Source of the DNA: Firm-04 sp964479595
GTDB taxonomy: Bacteria; Bacillota; Clostridia; Oscillospirales; Ruminococcaceae
Reading direction: 5' to 3'
DNA length: 18,552 nt
Assembly: GCA_964479595.1 (NCBI GenBank)
Contig: CAYZMU010000025.1
Span: forward strand, 1 to 18,552
The stretch's first letter is position 1. The number at the start of each line of letters is the position of its first letter. This document shows positions 6,698 through 15,700 of this stretch, in pieces. Position numbers and translations under genes: made by a program. The notes below the pieces were generated by a model, which ran no database searches, was not told the DNA's origin, and saw only the letters and a list, made by a program, of their open reading frames with translations.

Positions 6698-9088
6698 TCA
6701 CTTATACCAGATATTTTTGGCGTATTCGGTAACGGCGCGGTCGGCGGAGAAGATGCCCGCGCCCGCGATGTTGTAAAGGCTCATGCGGGCGAAACGCTGT
6801 TTCTCGGCGTAGCACTGCGCCGCGTACGCCTCCGCCGCGCGGTAGCTGTCGAAGTCCGCCAGCACCATGTACGGGTCTTGGGTACGAAGAGAAGTGGCGA
6901 TTTCGGGGAACTGGCAGTCGTTGATGCCGTTCGCCATGCGGTCCACGCAGGAGCGGATGATGCCGTGGTGCTCGTAGATATCCTGCGGGCGGTAGTTGGC
7001 CTTGCGGGCGTTGACTTCCTCCGTCTTCATGCCGAAGATGATGATGTTTTCGTCGCCCGCCGCCTCTTTGATCTCAATATTCGCGCCGTCGAGCGTGCCA
7101 ATCGTCACCGCGCCGTTGAGCATCAGCTTCATATTGCCCGTGCCCGAGGCTTCCGTGCCGGCGAGGGAAATCTGTTCGGAGAAATCCGAGGCGGGCATGA
7201 GCAGCTCCGAGAGCGTCACGCAGTAGTTCTCCAGAAAGACGACCGTGAGTTTCTCGCTGATTTTCGGGTTGCGCCGGATTTCCTCCGAAATGGCCCAGAT
7301 CATCTTGATAATCTGCTTTGCGAGATAGTAACCCGGCGCCGCCTTTGCCGCGAAAATATAGGTTTTCGGCGCGTAGTCCATGTCGGGGTTGTCCAGCAGC
7401 ATCTGATAATCCGCGAGAATGTTGAGCGCGTTTAGGTGCTGGCGCTTGTATTCGTGCAGGCGCTTGACCTGAACGTCAAACACGCTGTCGGGGTTGAGCA
7501 CGATGCCGGTCTTGGACTTCACATATTTGGCAAATTCCGCTTTATTCTCGCGCTTGACCGCCATGAGTTTGTGCAGCACTTCCGAGTCGTCCGCCATGGC
7601 GCGGAACCGCGAAAGCTCCGAGGCGTCCTTTAAGAATCCCGGCCCGATGGTTTCCTTGAGCAGGGCGGTAAGCCCCGGGTTTGACTGCGAGAGCCAGCGC
7701 CGGTAGGCAATGCCGTTGGTTACATTCGTAAACTTTTCGGGGGTATCCAGATATTCGTTGTGGAAGACGCGGTCTTTGATAATCTCGGAGTGGAGTTTCG
7801 AGACGCCGTTGACGCTGTGGGAGGCGACGACGCAGAGTTTCGCCATGTGAATGAGGTTGTCCTGAATGATGGACATGGAGGTTGTTAAAGCGCTGTTGCC
7901 GCCGTTCTTTTCGTAGAGGCGGGCGCAGTAGCGGTTGTTAATCTCCACGATGATGGAGAAGATGCGCGGGATAATGCGCCGCACGAGGTTGACGTCCCAT
8001 TTCTCCAGCGCCTCCGCCATGACGGTGTGGTTGGTGTAGGCGAAGACTTTCGTCGTGATGTCCCAGGCTTTCTCCCAGCTGTAGCCGCAGTCGTCGAGCA
8101 GAATGCGCATGAGTTCGGGAATCGCGAGGGTGGGGTGGGTGTCGTTGATGTGAATCGCTACCTTGTCCGCGAGATTGTCGAGCGTGCCGTAGACGCTCAT
8201 GTGGTTGTTGACGATATCGCCCACCGCCGCGGCGCAGAGGAAGTACTGCTGGCGCAGGCGCAGCGACTTGCCCTCAAGATGGTTGTCGTTGGGGTAGAGC
8301 ACCTTGGAGATGGCGTTGGCGATGGAATTCTGCCCCAGCGCTTTCGAATATTCGCCCTGGTTGAATGACGCCATATCAAAGCTCGGCGCCTTCGCCGCCC
8401 ATAAACGCAGCACGCTCACGGCGTTGCTGTTGTAGCCGGAGACGTACATATCGTAGGGAATCGCCGTGACGGTGCTGTAGTTGACGTGGGAGACGTGGTG
8501 GTACTGCTGGTCCCAGTATTCCTCCAAGTCGCCCTCAAAATGCACCTCAATGGACTGCTCGGGTCTGGGGTCGAGCCAGACTTCTCCTCCGGGCAGCCAG
8601 TTGTCGGGCAGCTCGGTCTGCCAGCCGTCCTCGAGTTTCTGCTTGAAGATGCCGTATTCGTAGCAGATGCTGTGACCCGTGGCGGGGTAGTTCATGGTCG
8701 CCAGCCCGTCGAGATAACACGCCGCGAGACGCCCGAGCCCCCCGTTTCCGAGCCCCGCGTCGGGTTCGAAGTCGTAGACGCGCTCGAGGTTGATATCGAA
8801 TTTCTTGAGGAAGCGCTCCATATCCTGCGCCAGATCAAGGTTATACAGGCTGGTCTTGAGCGAACGCCCCATCAGGAATTCCATGGAGAGATAGAAGACC
8901 TGCTTTTCCCCCGTGGAATTGACGTGGTTGATGAATTTCTGGCGCTTGGTCTTGAGCACATCGCAGATGACGGCGGAGAGCGCGAGATAAATCTGCTTGT
9001 CGCTCGCCTCATCGGGCGTGACGTTGAACTGGGACTGCAGTCTGGTTAAAAAATCCTGTGTGACCTTTTCGGAAAATTTGTTTTGCAT
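6698..9088 (-). CDS. glgP: Glycogen/maltodextrin phosphorylase
   Basis: A 796-residue cytosolic enzyme of glycosyltransferase family 35, the usual length for the family. It releases glucose-1-phosphate from the non-reducing ends of alpha-1,4-glucans using phosphate and a pyridoxal phosphate cofactor. The cofactor signature EASGTGNMKLMLNG is intact, with the Schiff-base lysine at about Lys 654. Other hallmarks are GLGNGGLGRLAACYLDGLAT, the DTHPT and NHTVM segments, and VQVKRLHEYKRQ. The reading frame opens at 9133, but the ATG at 9086-9088 (MQNKFSEK) has a GGAG ribosome-binding site at 9094-9097 and is preferred; the 15 extra residues look unlike a phosphorylase N-terminus. A strong promoter lies at 9235-9263, giving a leader of about 140 bases. 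The gene is transcribed away from the LacI-GGDEF gene with shared control DNA between them, and the GH13 hydrolase lies downstream. Confidence 0.96.
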   Translation of the reverse strand: MQNKFSEKVTQDFLTRLQSQFNVTPDEASDKQIYLALSAVICDVLKTKRQKFINHVNSTGEKQVFYLSMEFLMGRSLKTSLYNLDLAQDMERFLKKFDINLERVYDFEPDAGLGNGGLGRLAACYLDGLATMNYPATGHSICYEYGIFKQKLEDGWQTELPDNWLPGGEVWLDPRPEQSIEVHFEGDLEEYWDQQYHHVSHVNYSTVTAIPYDMYVSGYNSNAVSVLRLWAAKAPSFDMASFNQGEYSKALGQNSIANAISKVLYPNDNHLEGKSLRLRQQYFLCAAAVGDIVNNHMSVYGTLDNLADKVAIHINDTHPTLAIPELMRILLDDCGYSWEKAWDITTKVFAYTNHTVMAEALEKWDVNLVRRIIPRIFSIIVEINNRYCARLYEKNGGNSALTTSMSIIQDNLIHMAKLCVVASHSVNGVSKLHSEIIKDRVFHNEYLDTPEKFTNVTNGIAYRRWLSQSNPGLTALLKETIGPGFLKDASELSRFRAMADDSEVLHKLMAVKRENKAEFAKYVKSKTGIVLNPDSVFDVQVKRLHEYKRQHLNALNILADYQMLLDNPDMDYAPKTYIFAAKAAPGYYLAKQIIKMIWAISEEIRRNPKISEKLTVVFLENYCVTLSELLMPASDFSEQISLAGTEASGTGNMKLMLNGAVTIGTLDGANIEIKEAAGDENIIIFGMKTEEVNARKANYRPQDIYEHHGIIRSCVDRMANGINDCQFPEIATSLRTQDPYMVLADFDSYRAAEAYAAQCYAEKQRFARMSLYNIAGAGIFSADRAVTEYAKNIWYK

Positions 9089-9093
9089 ACATA

Positions 9094-9097
9094 CTCC
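9094..9097 (-). promoter_or_regulatory. Ribosome-binding site deciding the glgP start
   Basis: GGAG on the minus strand, five bases before the ATG at 9086-9088. It supports starting glgP here and not at the upstream in-frame ATG at 9131-9133. Confidence 0.6.
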
Positions 9098-9119
9098 ATT
9101 CCCCAACGAGACAAAATCC

Positions 9120-9192
9120 GGCGAAGCCGCCAACCCCCGCGAAAAAGTACGGGGTCACCGCGCGTTCGTTGGAAAGCACGCGGCGAAACCGC
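9120..9192 (-). promoter_or_regulatory. Structured 5' leader of glgP with three small hairpins
   Basis: Within the predicted 140-base leader are three short inverted repeats: GCGG-TTTCG-CCGC (9180-9192), CCCCG...CGGGG (9135-9154) and GGCGGCTTCGCC (9120-9131). They do not match a riboswitch family that I recognise and none is followed by a T-run. They may only reflect high GC content. Confidence 0.3.
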
Positions 9193-9234
9193 TCTGACAG
9201 CGCGGCATGGCGCGCCATGAAAGCATACACTGAT

Positions 9235-9263
9235 ATTATACCACTTTCGCGCGGATTTTGCAA
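9235..9263 (-). promoter_or_regulatory. Sigma-A promoter of glgP
   Basis: On the minus strand the -35 box TTGCAA (9258-9263) and a perfect -10 box TATAAT (9235-9240) are separated by exactly 17 bp. The predicted start of transcription is near 9228. The tandem TACACAAAA repeat touches the upstream side of the -35 box. Confidence 0.85.
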
Positions 9264-9281
9264 TACACAAAATACACAAAA
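9264..9281. promoter_or_regulatory. Tandem 9-bp direct repeat abutting the glgP -35 box (possible operator)
   Basis: TACACAAAA occurs twice in a row (9264-9272 and 9273-9281), directly upstream of the glgP -35 box. Its core CACAAAA recurs at 9307-9313 and 9389-9395, and inverted at 9408-9414. The position suits an activator or repressor site; the binding protein is unknown. Confidence 0.5.
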
Positions 9282-9388
9282 AATCGTGATAAAATACAGC
9301 GTCCCGCACAAAAACGGAGAGATTCGGCGTCTTGTGGGGGCGTTATCAGGCTCCGCGCGCGGGATTTTGGGAAAATATCGGCAAAATG

Positions 9389-9414
9389 CACAAAATATAG
9401 CGGAAAATTTTGTG
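9389..9414. promoter_or_regulatory. Inverted repeat CACAAAAT-N10-ATTTTGTG between divergent promoters
   Basis: Perfect 8-bp arms at 9389-9396 and 9407-9414 with a 10-bp spacer, so arm centres lie 18 bp apart, less than two helical turns. It lies 39 bp upstream of the -35 box of the LacI-GGDEF gene. Such symmetry suits a dimeric regulator. It is followed by GC-rich sequence and not by a T-run, so it is not a terminator. Confidence 0.5.
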
Positions 9415-9452
9415 AAAATCTCGCAAAGCGCGGGGGAGTGCGCGGCGCGCGC

Positions 9453-9481
9453 TTGACAAAAGGGGAGGGATGTGGTAGAAT
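9453..9481 (+). promoter_or_regulatory. Sigma-A promoter of the LacI-GGDEF gene
   Basis: A perfect -35 box TTGACA (9453-9458), a 17-bp spacer and the -10 box TAGAAT (9476-9481). The predicted transcription start is near 9488, about 43 bases before the ATG, and a GAGGTG ribosome-binding site sits at 9520-9525. Confidence 0.85.
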
Positions 9482-9530
9482 AGAAAAGATGAAGAGGAAG
9501 TCCGCGCGCGCGGAAGAATGAGGTGAACCA

Positions 9531-11480
9531 ATGGCAGATACAAATCTTACAATCGCGGTCATCGCCTCGGGGATTGACGAGGAATATCAGCGTTCCATCT
9601 TAAGCGGCATTCACCGCTACGCAGAGCAGCACCATGTCAATATCGCGCATTTCATCGCGTTCGGGGGCATACTGGCGAATTCCAAATACGACGACGGGGA
9701 GTATAATATATTTAACTTGCCGAATTTCTCCCTGTTTGACGGCGCGATTCTGTTTTCCAACACCTTCTCCGCCGATCTGACCGTCATGCTGCACGACAAA
9801 ATCGCGCGGGCGGGGATTCCCGCGGTCAGCATTGACCGCAAGATGGGGGATTTCTACACCATCGGGATTCGCAACGACTACGCCATGGAGCAGATTACGC
9901 GGCATTTAATCGAGGAGCACGGGGTGCGGCGGCTCAATTTCGTTTCGGGGCCCGACGGCAATACCGAAAGCGTCGCGCGCTATCAGGCGTTTGAGCGCGT
10001 GCTGAGAGAACACGGGATTGAACTGGAGCCCGAGCGCGTCTATCACGGGACGTTCCGCGCCAAGGACGGGCGCAGGGCCGTGGAGGCGTTTCTGCGCTCG
10101 GATTTGGAATTTCCGCAGGCCATCGTCTGCGCGAACGACGCCATGGCGATTTCGGTCATGCTGTCGCTGGAGGAGAACGGGATTCGCTGTCCTGAGGACG
10201 TTCTGGTTTCGGGCTTTGACAACATTTATAACGCGCAGCACTTTTCGCCGTCGCTTACTTCCGTGGAGCGCCCGCTCATGCGCTCGGGGGCGCTGGCGTG
10301 CGAACTGATTCTGCGGCATCTGCGCGGCGACCCGGCGCAGCAGAATCAGGAGCTGGACGCGGTGCCGGTCTACGCGGAGAGCTGCGGGTGTCCCGCCGGG
10401 GAACCCGAGGACATACCGTCGTTTAAGAAGCACAATTTCCAGGAGATGGAGCGTGTCGCGCGGGATATTCTGCGCGGCAACCAGATGGACTGCGCGCTGG
10501 TCGAGTGCGACACCCTCGCGGAGTATCTCACCGCGCTGGAACATTATGTCCTCAAGACGGGCTGCGAGGAATTCTATCTCTGCTTAAACGACAACTGGCA
10601 CACGCGGCCGATTCGCTATGAAACGGGCTACACGGGCGAGATTCCGCGGGAATCCTACATCACGAAGGGCTATTCCGCGCGCATGATGATGCCGCTCGCC
10701 TATTACGACGGGGTTTTCCGCACGGACGAGGAGGGCTTTTCCTCTTCGGAGGTGCTGCCGCGGCTGCGGCTGGATACGGACAAAACGCGCAATTTCTATT
10801 TTGTCCCGCTGCACTTCCGCGAGCGCTGTCTCGGGTACTTCGCGATTGTCAATTCCGATTTCCCGCTCACAAGCTCCATGTTCCATTCGTGGAGCATCAG
10901 CATCAGCAATTCGCTGGAGAACTTCCGCAAGCTGCTGTGTCTGGACGATGTCGTGCGGGAACTGGACAAAATCTATACGGTCGATTCGCTCACGGGGATT
11001 TACAACCGCAACGGCTTCAAGCGCGGCGCCCAGAAAATCTACGAGCAGTGTATCCGCGAGCGGCGCGCCGTGATGGTCATGTTCGCGGACATGGACGGGC
11101 TCAAGAGCATCAACGACACCAACGGCCACAAGGCGGGCGACCACGCGATTCGCAGCATTGCCTCGATCATTCAGGAGTGCTGTTCGGACGGGGAGATTCC
11201 CTGCCGCTTCGGCGGGGACGAATTCTTCGTGTTCGGCGCGGATTATACGGAAGAGGCCGCCAACGACCTGCAGCGGCGCATTCACCGCGCGATTGAAATC
11301 TGCAACCGCAACGCCGCGCTGCCCTATACGCTGAGTCTGAGCATGGGCGCTTGTATCACCGTGCCGAAGGAGGGGACTTCCATTTTCCAGCTTGTCACCA
11401 TCGCGGACAACCGGATGTACGAAGAAAAGCGCAAGAAAAACCCCTCGAAATACTTAAAACAGAAACCGGAAAATATGTGA
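9531..11480 (+). CDS. LacI-type sugar-binding domain fused to GGDEF (putative ligand-responsive diguanylate cyclase)
   Basis: A 649-residue soluble protein with three parts. Residues 5-285 are a periplasmic-binding-protein-like sensor of the LacI/GalR type, recognisable from the opening TIAVIASG, IPAVSIDRK (96-104), CANDAMAISVML (200-211) and VSGFDN (226-231). Residues 305-480 are less clear and look GAF-like. Residues 485-640 are a GGDEF domain with DSLTGIYNRNGF (485-496), metal-binding FADMDGLKSIND (518-529) and an intact RFGGDEF (559-565). Family knowledge predicts synthesis of cyclic di-GMP controlled by a small ligand, probably a sugar. LacI regulators carry a helix-turn-helix before the sensor; here the sensor starts within 10 residues, so the protein should not bind DNA itself. 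The inhibitory RxxD site is missing: the matching positions read SDGE (552-555). No signal peptide or membrane segment is seen. The gene is divergent from glgP. Confidence 0.9.
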   Translation: MADTNLTIAVIASGIDEEYQRSILSGIHRYAEQHHVNIAHFIAFGGILANSKYDDGEYNIFNLPNFSLFDGAILFSNTFSADLTVMLHDKIARAGIPAVSIDRKMGDFYTIGIRNDYAMEQITRHLIEEHGVRRLNFVSGPDGNTESVARYQAFERVLREHGIELEPERVYHGTFRAKDGRRAVEAFLRSDLEFPQAIVCANDAMAISVMLSLEENGIRCPEDVLVSGFDNIYNAQHFSPSLTSVERPLMRSGALACELILRHLRGDPAQQNQELDAVPVYAESCGCPAGEPEDIPSFKKHNFQEMERVARDILRGNQMDCALVECDTLAEYLTALEHYVLKTGCEEFYLCLNDNWHTRPIRYETGYTGEIPRESYITKGYSARMMMPLAYYDGVFRTDEEGFSSSEVLPRLRLDTDKTRNFYFVPLHFRERCLGYFAIVNSDFPLTSSMFHSWSISISNSLENFRKLLCLDDVVRELDKIYTVDSLTGIYNRNGFKRGAQKIYEQCIRERRAVMVMFADMDGLKSINDTNGHKAGDHAIRSIASIIQECCSDGEIPCRFGGDEFFVFGADYTEEAANDLQRRIHRAIEICNRNAALPYTLSLSMGACITVPKEGTSIFQLVTIADNRMYEEKRKKNPSKYLKQKPENM

Positions 11481-11491
11481 ACAGGCAATGA

Positions 11492-11530
11492 CGCTTTCTC
11501 CGCCCTCAAAGCGGAGGAAGCGCGGTTTTT
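11492..11530 (+). terminator. Probable intrinsic terminator after the LacI-GGDEF gene
   Basis: Arms CGCTTTCTCCGC (11492-11503) and GCGGAGGAAGCG (11511-11522) form a 12-pair stem with one G-T wobble and a 7-base loop, followed after CGG by five T (11526-11530). The three-base offset before the T-run makes it weaker than ideal. It lies between the GGDEF stop and the sbcD start, so some readthrough may feed sbcDC. Confidence 0.65.
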
Positions 11531-11534
11531 GAAA

Positions 11535-11539
11535 GGGAG
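11535..11539 (+). promoter_or_regulatory. Ribosome-binding site deciding the TTG start of sbcD
   Basis: GGGAG lies seven bases before the TTG at 11547. It would be inside the coding frame if translation began at the earlier in-frame TTG at 11529, which has no such site. Confidence 0.6.
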
Positions 11540-11546
11540 AGCCGAT

Positions 11547-12719
11547 TTGAAGTTTATTCACCTTTCGGATTTGCATTTGGGACGAAGATTTTACGAAATA
11601 TCCCTTATCCCGGAGCAGCGGTATATTCTGGAGCAGATTCTCGGGATTATACGGGAGGAGAAGCCCGGCTGCGTGGTCATCGCGGGGGACGTCTACGACA
11701 AATCCCTTCCCCCGGCGGAGGCGGTCACGCTCTTTGACGATTTTCTTTCGGGTCTGCACCGCGAGGGCGTGCCCGTGCTGATGATCAACGGCAACCACGA
11801 TTCCGCGGAGCGTCTGGCGTTCGGCTCGGAGATTTTTGAGCATGCCGGCGTTTACATTTCCCCCGCGTATTCGGGCGAGATAAAACCGGTGACCTTTGAG
11901 GACGAATACGGGCAGACGGATTTCTATCTGCTGCCGTTTCTGCGCGCGTATCAGACCCGGGAATTTTTCCCCGGGCAGACGCTCGAAACGGACGCGGACG
12001 CCGCCGCAGCCGCCATCTCCGCGATAAAGCCCGACCCTAATCGCCGCGCCGTGCTGGCAGCGCATCAATTTGTCGGGAGCGCCGCGCTGCGCAGCGAATC
12101 CGAAGAGGTGACGGTCGGGGGATTTCACCCGATGGACCCCGCGGTGTTTGAGGCGTTTGACTATGTCGCGCTGGGGCATCTGCATATCCCGCAGTTTGTG
12201 ACCGAACGGATACGCTACTGCGGCACGCCGCTCAAATATTCCTTCTCTGAGACCGCGAAGGAGGTCATCGGGCGGGAGGCGCGCGGGCGCAAAAAGGATT
12301 TTCAGAAGTCCGTGACGGTCGTGGAGCTGCGCGAAAAAGGGAACTTGCAAACCCGGCAGATTCCGCTGAAACCCATGCTCGATTTACGGGATCTGGAGGG
12401 GAAATTCGAGGATATCTACGCCCTCCCTGAGACAGACGACTACCTGCGCGTGACGCTGGACGACGAGGAGCCTGTCTACGACGCGCTGGCGCGGCTGCGG
12501 GTGAAATTCCCCAACCTCACGCGGCTGCGCTACGCCAATGATCACACCCCCGAAATCGAGACGGGGCTGCCCGCTTTCGAGCCGGAGGAACTGGAGCACA
12601 AGGAGCCCGGGGAGATTTTCGGGGAATTTTTCCGGCTGCGCGCGGGGCGGGAGATGAACGCGGAAGAGACCGCCTGTATTACGCGCCTGATAGAGAAAAT
12701 CCGGGACGGCGAGCCCTGA
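11547..12719 (+). CDS. sbcD: Exonuclease subunit SbcD (Mre11-type nuclease)
   Basis: A 390-residue calcineurin-like metallophosphoesterase, the nuclease half of the SbcCD complex that trims DNA ends and cuts hairpins. The phosphodiesterase motifs appear in order: DLHLG (8-12), GDVYD (47-51), GNHD (82-85), AAHQF (171-175) and GHLH (210-213), supplying the residues for two metal ions. The C-terminal third contains the capping region and the part that contacts SbcC. The start is taken as the unusual TTG at 11547 because it gives the canonical KFIHLSDLHLG opening directly after the initiator and has a GGGAG site at correct spacing. An earlier TTG at 11529 lies in the terminator T-run and would add six uncharacteristic residues. 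sbcC follows 24 bp downstream, the standard order for this pair. No clear promoter was found between the terminator and this start. Confidence 0.95.
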   Translation: MKFIHLSDLHLGRRFYEISLIPEQRYILEQILGIIREEKPGCVVIAGDVYDKSLPPAEAVTLFDDFLSGLHREGVPVLMINGNHDSAERLAFGSEIFEHAGVYISPAYSGEIKPVTFEDEYGQTDFYLLPFLRAYQTREFFPGQTLETDADAAAAAISAIKPDPNRRAVLAAHQFVGSAALRSESEEVTVGGFHPMDPAVFEAFDYVALGHLHIPQFVTERIRYCGTPLKYSFSETAKEVIGREARGRKKDFQKSVTVVELREKGNLQTRQIPLKPMLDLRDLEGKFEDIYALPETDDYLRVTLDDEEPVYDALARLRVKFPNLTRLRYANDHTPEIETGLPAFEPEELEHKEPGEIFGEFFRLRAGREMNAEETACITRLIEKIRDGEP

Positions 12720-12743
12720 GGCGCGCGGAAAGGAGAACACGCG

Positions 12744-15700
12744 ATGCGTCCGCTGAAACTTATCATGTCGGCGTTCGGGCCCTACGGGGGCGAAACCGAG
12801 GTGGATTTCACCAGACTGCCCGCGCACGGGCTCTATCTCATCACGGGGGATACGGGCGCGGGGAAAACGACGATATTTGACGCGATCTGCTACGCGCTCT
12901 ACGGCGAGCCGAGCGGCAACTACCGCACGACCGCGATGCTGCGCTCCAAATTCGCCGCGCCGGGGCGAAGGACTTTTGTAAAACTCACCTTTCTCTGCCG
13001 CGGGGAGGAATACACCGCGGAACGGATTCCGGGGAAGAAGGACGTTAAATCCGACGCGCAGCCCTCGCAGGCGAAGTTTACCCTGCGCCGCCCCGACGGG
13101 AGCGTCACTTCCGAGAAAAGCGCGGTCAGAGACCTGCTGGGGCTGGACGAAAAGCAGTTTACCCAGGTCGCGATGATCGCGCAGGGGGAGTTTCAGAAGC
13201 TATTGAACGCGAGCACGCCGGAGCGCATGAAGATTCTGAGGAGCATTTTCAGCACCGAAATTTACGGTGAAATCGGCGAGCGGCTCAAGGCGGAGAGCAA
13301 AGCGGCGGAGGAGGAGCTGAGCCGGGCGAAGGACGCGCTGCGAAATAGCCTGCTGGAGCTGCAGCTGCCGTCAGACGAGCCCACGCGGGAGAAAATCGCG
13401 CGGGGCGAATACGACCCTTACGATTTAAGCGCGGTTTTCGCGGCGCTCGAGGCTTGCATGGAACGCGACAGCGCGGAGCTTTCCAAGCTTGAGGACAAGG
13501 AAAAAACCGACACCAAGGCGCTCGAGGAAGTGCAGAAGAACCTCGAAACGGCGCGCGCGCTGGTTAGCGCCCAAAAGGACGCGCGGGTTATCCGGGCGCA
13601 GCTGGCGGATTTGACGGCGAAAGAGGAAAGCGCGAAAGAGGCGGTTGCCCGCGCGAAAAACACCGCCGCTGAGAGCGAGCAGCTCAAGAGCCGCGCGGTT
13701 TTGTTAAAAGAAACGCTCAAGCAATACGACACGCTCGGGCAGCGAAACGGAGAGATTGCCCGTCTGGAAAACGAACGCGCGTCGCTTACCGGGCAAATCA
13801 TGCTCAAACAGAACAAAATAGCGGAGCTGAGCCGGCGTCTGGAGGCGGCAAAAACCGAGCGTACAAGGCTGCTCGAAAGCCCGCGGATTCTGGAGCAGCG
13901 CGGCCATGAGGCGGAGGCGCTGCGGGCGGATTTGGACGCCGTGAACGCCGGGAAAGAGGCGCTGAACGCGCTCAGAGAAAGCGGGGAAGGGCTGCGCGGG
14001 GCGTACGGACGGCGCGCCGGTTTCGAGCAAAGCTATGAGGACAAGCGCACGGAGGGCGAGGCGCTGCGGCGGCAGATTGGGGAGCTTGAGGAAAAGGTGC
14101 AGACACTGCCCGAAAGAACCTCCGCGCGGGAAAAACTGGAGGCACGCTGCGACCGGCTGCGCGCGGACATGGAGGACGCGCGGGGGCTGCTGCGCGACAG
14201 CGGCGAATACGCCAAGGAGCGCGAGGAATGCGGCAGGCTGCGCGGGGAGCGCGAGGCGGCTCAGAAACGCGTTTCAGAGGCCAAAGAGGCGCTGGCGGCG
14301 CGTCAGGGGGAGGTCTCCGAACTCGAGGAGGCGCTCAAAGAACTCCAGGGCACCGAGACCGAGATGGAGAAATACCGCGCGGAGAAGGAAAACCTGCTGG
14401 CGCGGGCGCGTGAGGCGGAGGAGTTTATCAAGGACCGCGCGCTCTACACCGAAAAGCTCAAGGCACGCGACGCCGCGCGGGAGGCCTACCTGCGCGCGAG
14501 CGGACGCGAGGAGGCGGCGAAACAGGCCTATGAGACGGCGCGGCGGGATTTTCTGGACAATCAGGCGGGGATACTGGCGCGGGAACTCAGAGACGGTGAG
14601 CCCTGCCCGGTCTGCGGCTCCAAGGAACACCCCGCCCCCGCGAAACCCCACGCGAACGCCCTCGCGCGGGAGGAGATTGAGGCGTTAAAAGCCCGCGCGG
14701 ACGAGGCGGGCGCGGAGACCGCCAAAAAGAGCGCGGAGAGCGCGCAGGCGGGCGCTGTCGCGGAACATCTGGAGCGGGAACTTAACCGGACCGCGCGGGA
14801 GCTTTTCTCCGCGGGGCTTGAGGAGGCGCCGCAAATCGCCCAGAAACGCCGCGAGGAGCTTGCCGGACAGGCGCGGCTGATGGATATCGCGGTGGAACAG
14901 GCGGACGCGCGCGGGCGCGAGGCGGAGGAAAAGGCGCGAAGGCTTGAAAACGCGCGGGCGGCGCTGGAGGCGGAGGAAAAGGCGCTCGAGGAGCTTTTGG
15001 ACGCCGCGGACGCCGCGGTGAAGGCGGAATCGGCCGCGCAAGGGGCGCTCAGGGAGCACGCGCAGCGGCTTTCCAGAGAGGGCGAGGAGCGCTTCAAGAC
15101 CCCGGATCTGGACGTTTTCGGGCACAAATGCGAACAGCTGCTCGCTGAGCTGGAGGGCGAACTTGCCGAGGCGCAAAAGCAGCTTGAGATGGAGAGCCGC
15201 GCCGTCAGAACGCTCCTTTCCCAGCGCGAGACTTTGGAAAATCTGAAAACAAAAAGTGCGGAGGGGCAAAAACAGCTTGAGGAGCTGGCAAGCCGGCTCG
15301 CGGCGGCGCGCGAGGAAGAAAACGTGACGCGCGGGAGTGTGGAGAAACAGCGCGGGGATTTCGCGAAAACACTTACCAAGCTCTGCGGGAGCGCGGACGA
15401 GAAACAGGCGGAAACACTGCTGCGTGCCCGCTCAGACGACATCAAAGGCAAACTGGCGCGTGTGTCGGCGCTCACGGAACAGGCGCGCAAAGACACGGAA
15501 CGGCTCCGTATGCTGGAGCGCGCGCTGCCCGAAAGCGAACAGGAACTCTCCGGCGAAAGGGAGGCGCTGCACAATCTGCAGACCGCTTTGGCGCGGTGCA
15601 ATCAGAATCTTATAAACCTTCAGGCGCAGCGCGACGAGCTCAAAAAGAGCCTGCCCTTTGAAAACCGCGAAGCCGCCGCCGCGCAGGTACAAAAACTCGA

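Noticed and set aside
9086..9133. Longer glgP start at 9133
   Set aside because: The extra 15 residues are unlike phosphorylase N-termini and the internal ATG has the GGAG site at good spacing.
11529..11546. sbcD start at the earlier TTG
   Set aside because: It lies within the terminator T-run, lacks a ribosome-binding site and would place the real site inside the coding region.
14561..15601. Minus-strand frame of 346 codons rich in Ser and Ala
   Set aside because: It mirrors the Ala/Glu/Arg-rich coiled coil of sbcC and has no motif or start signal of its own.
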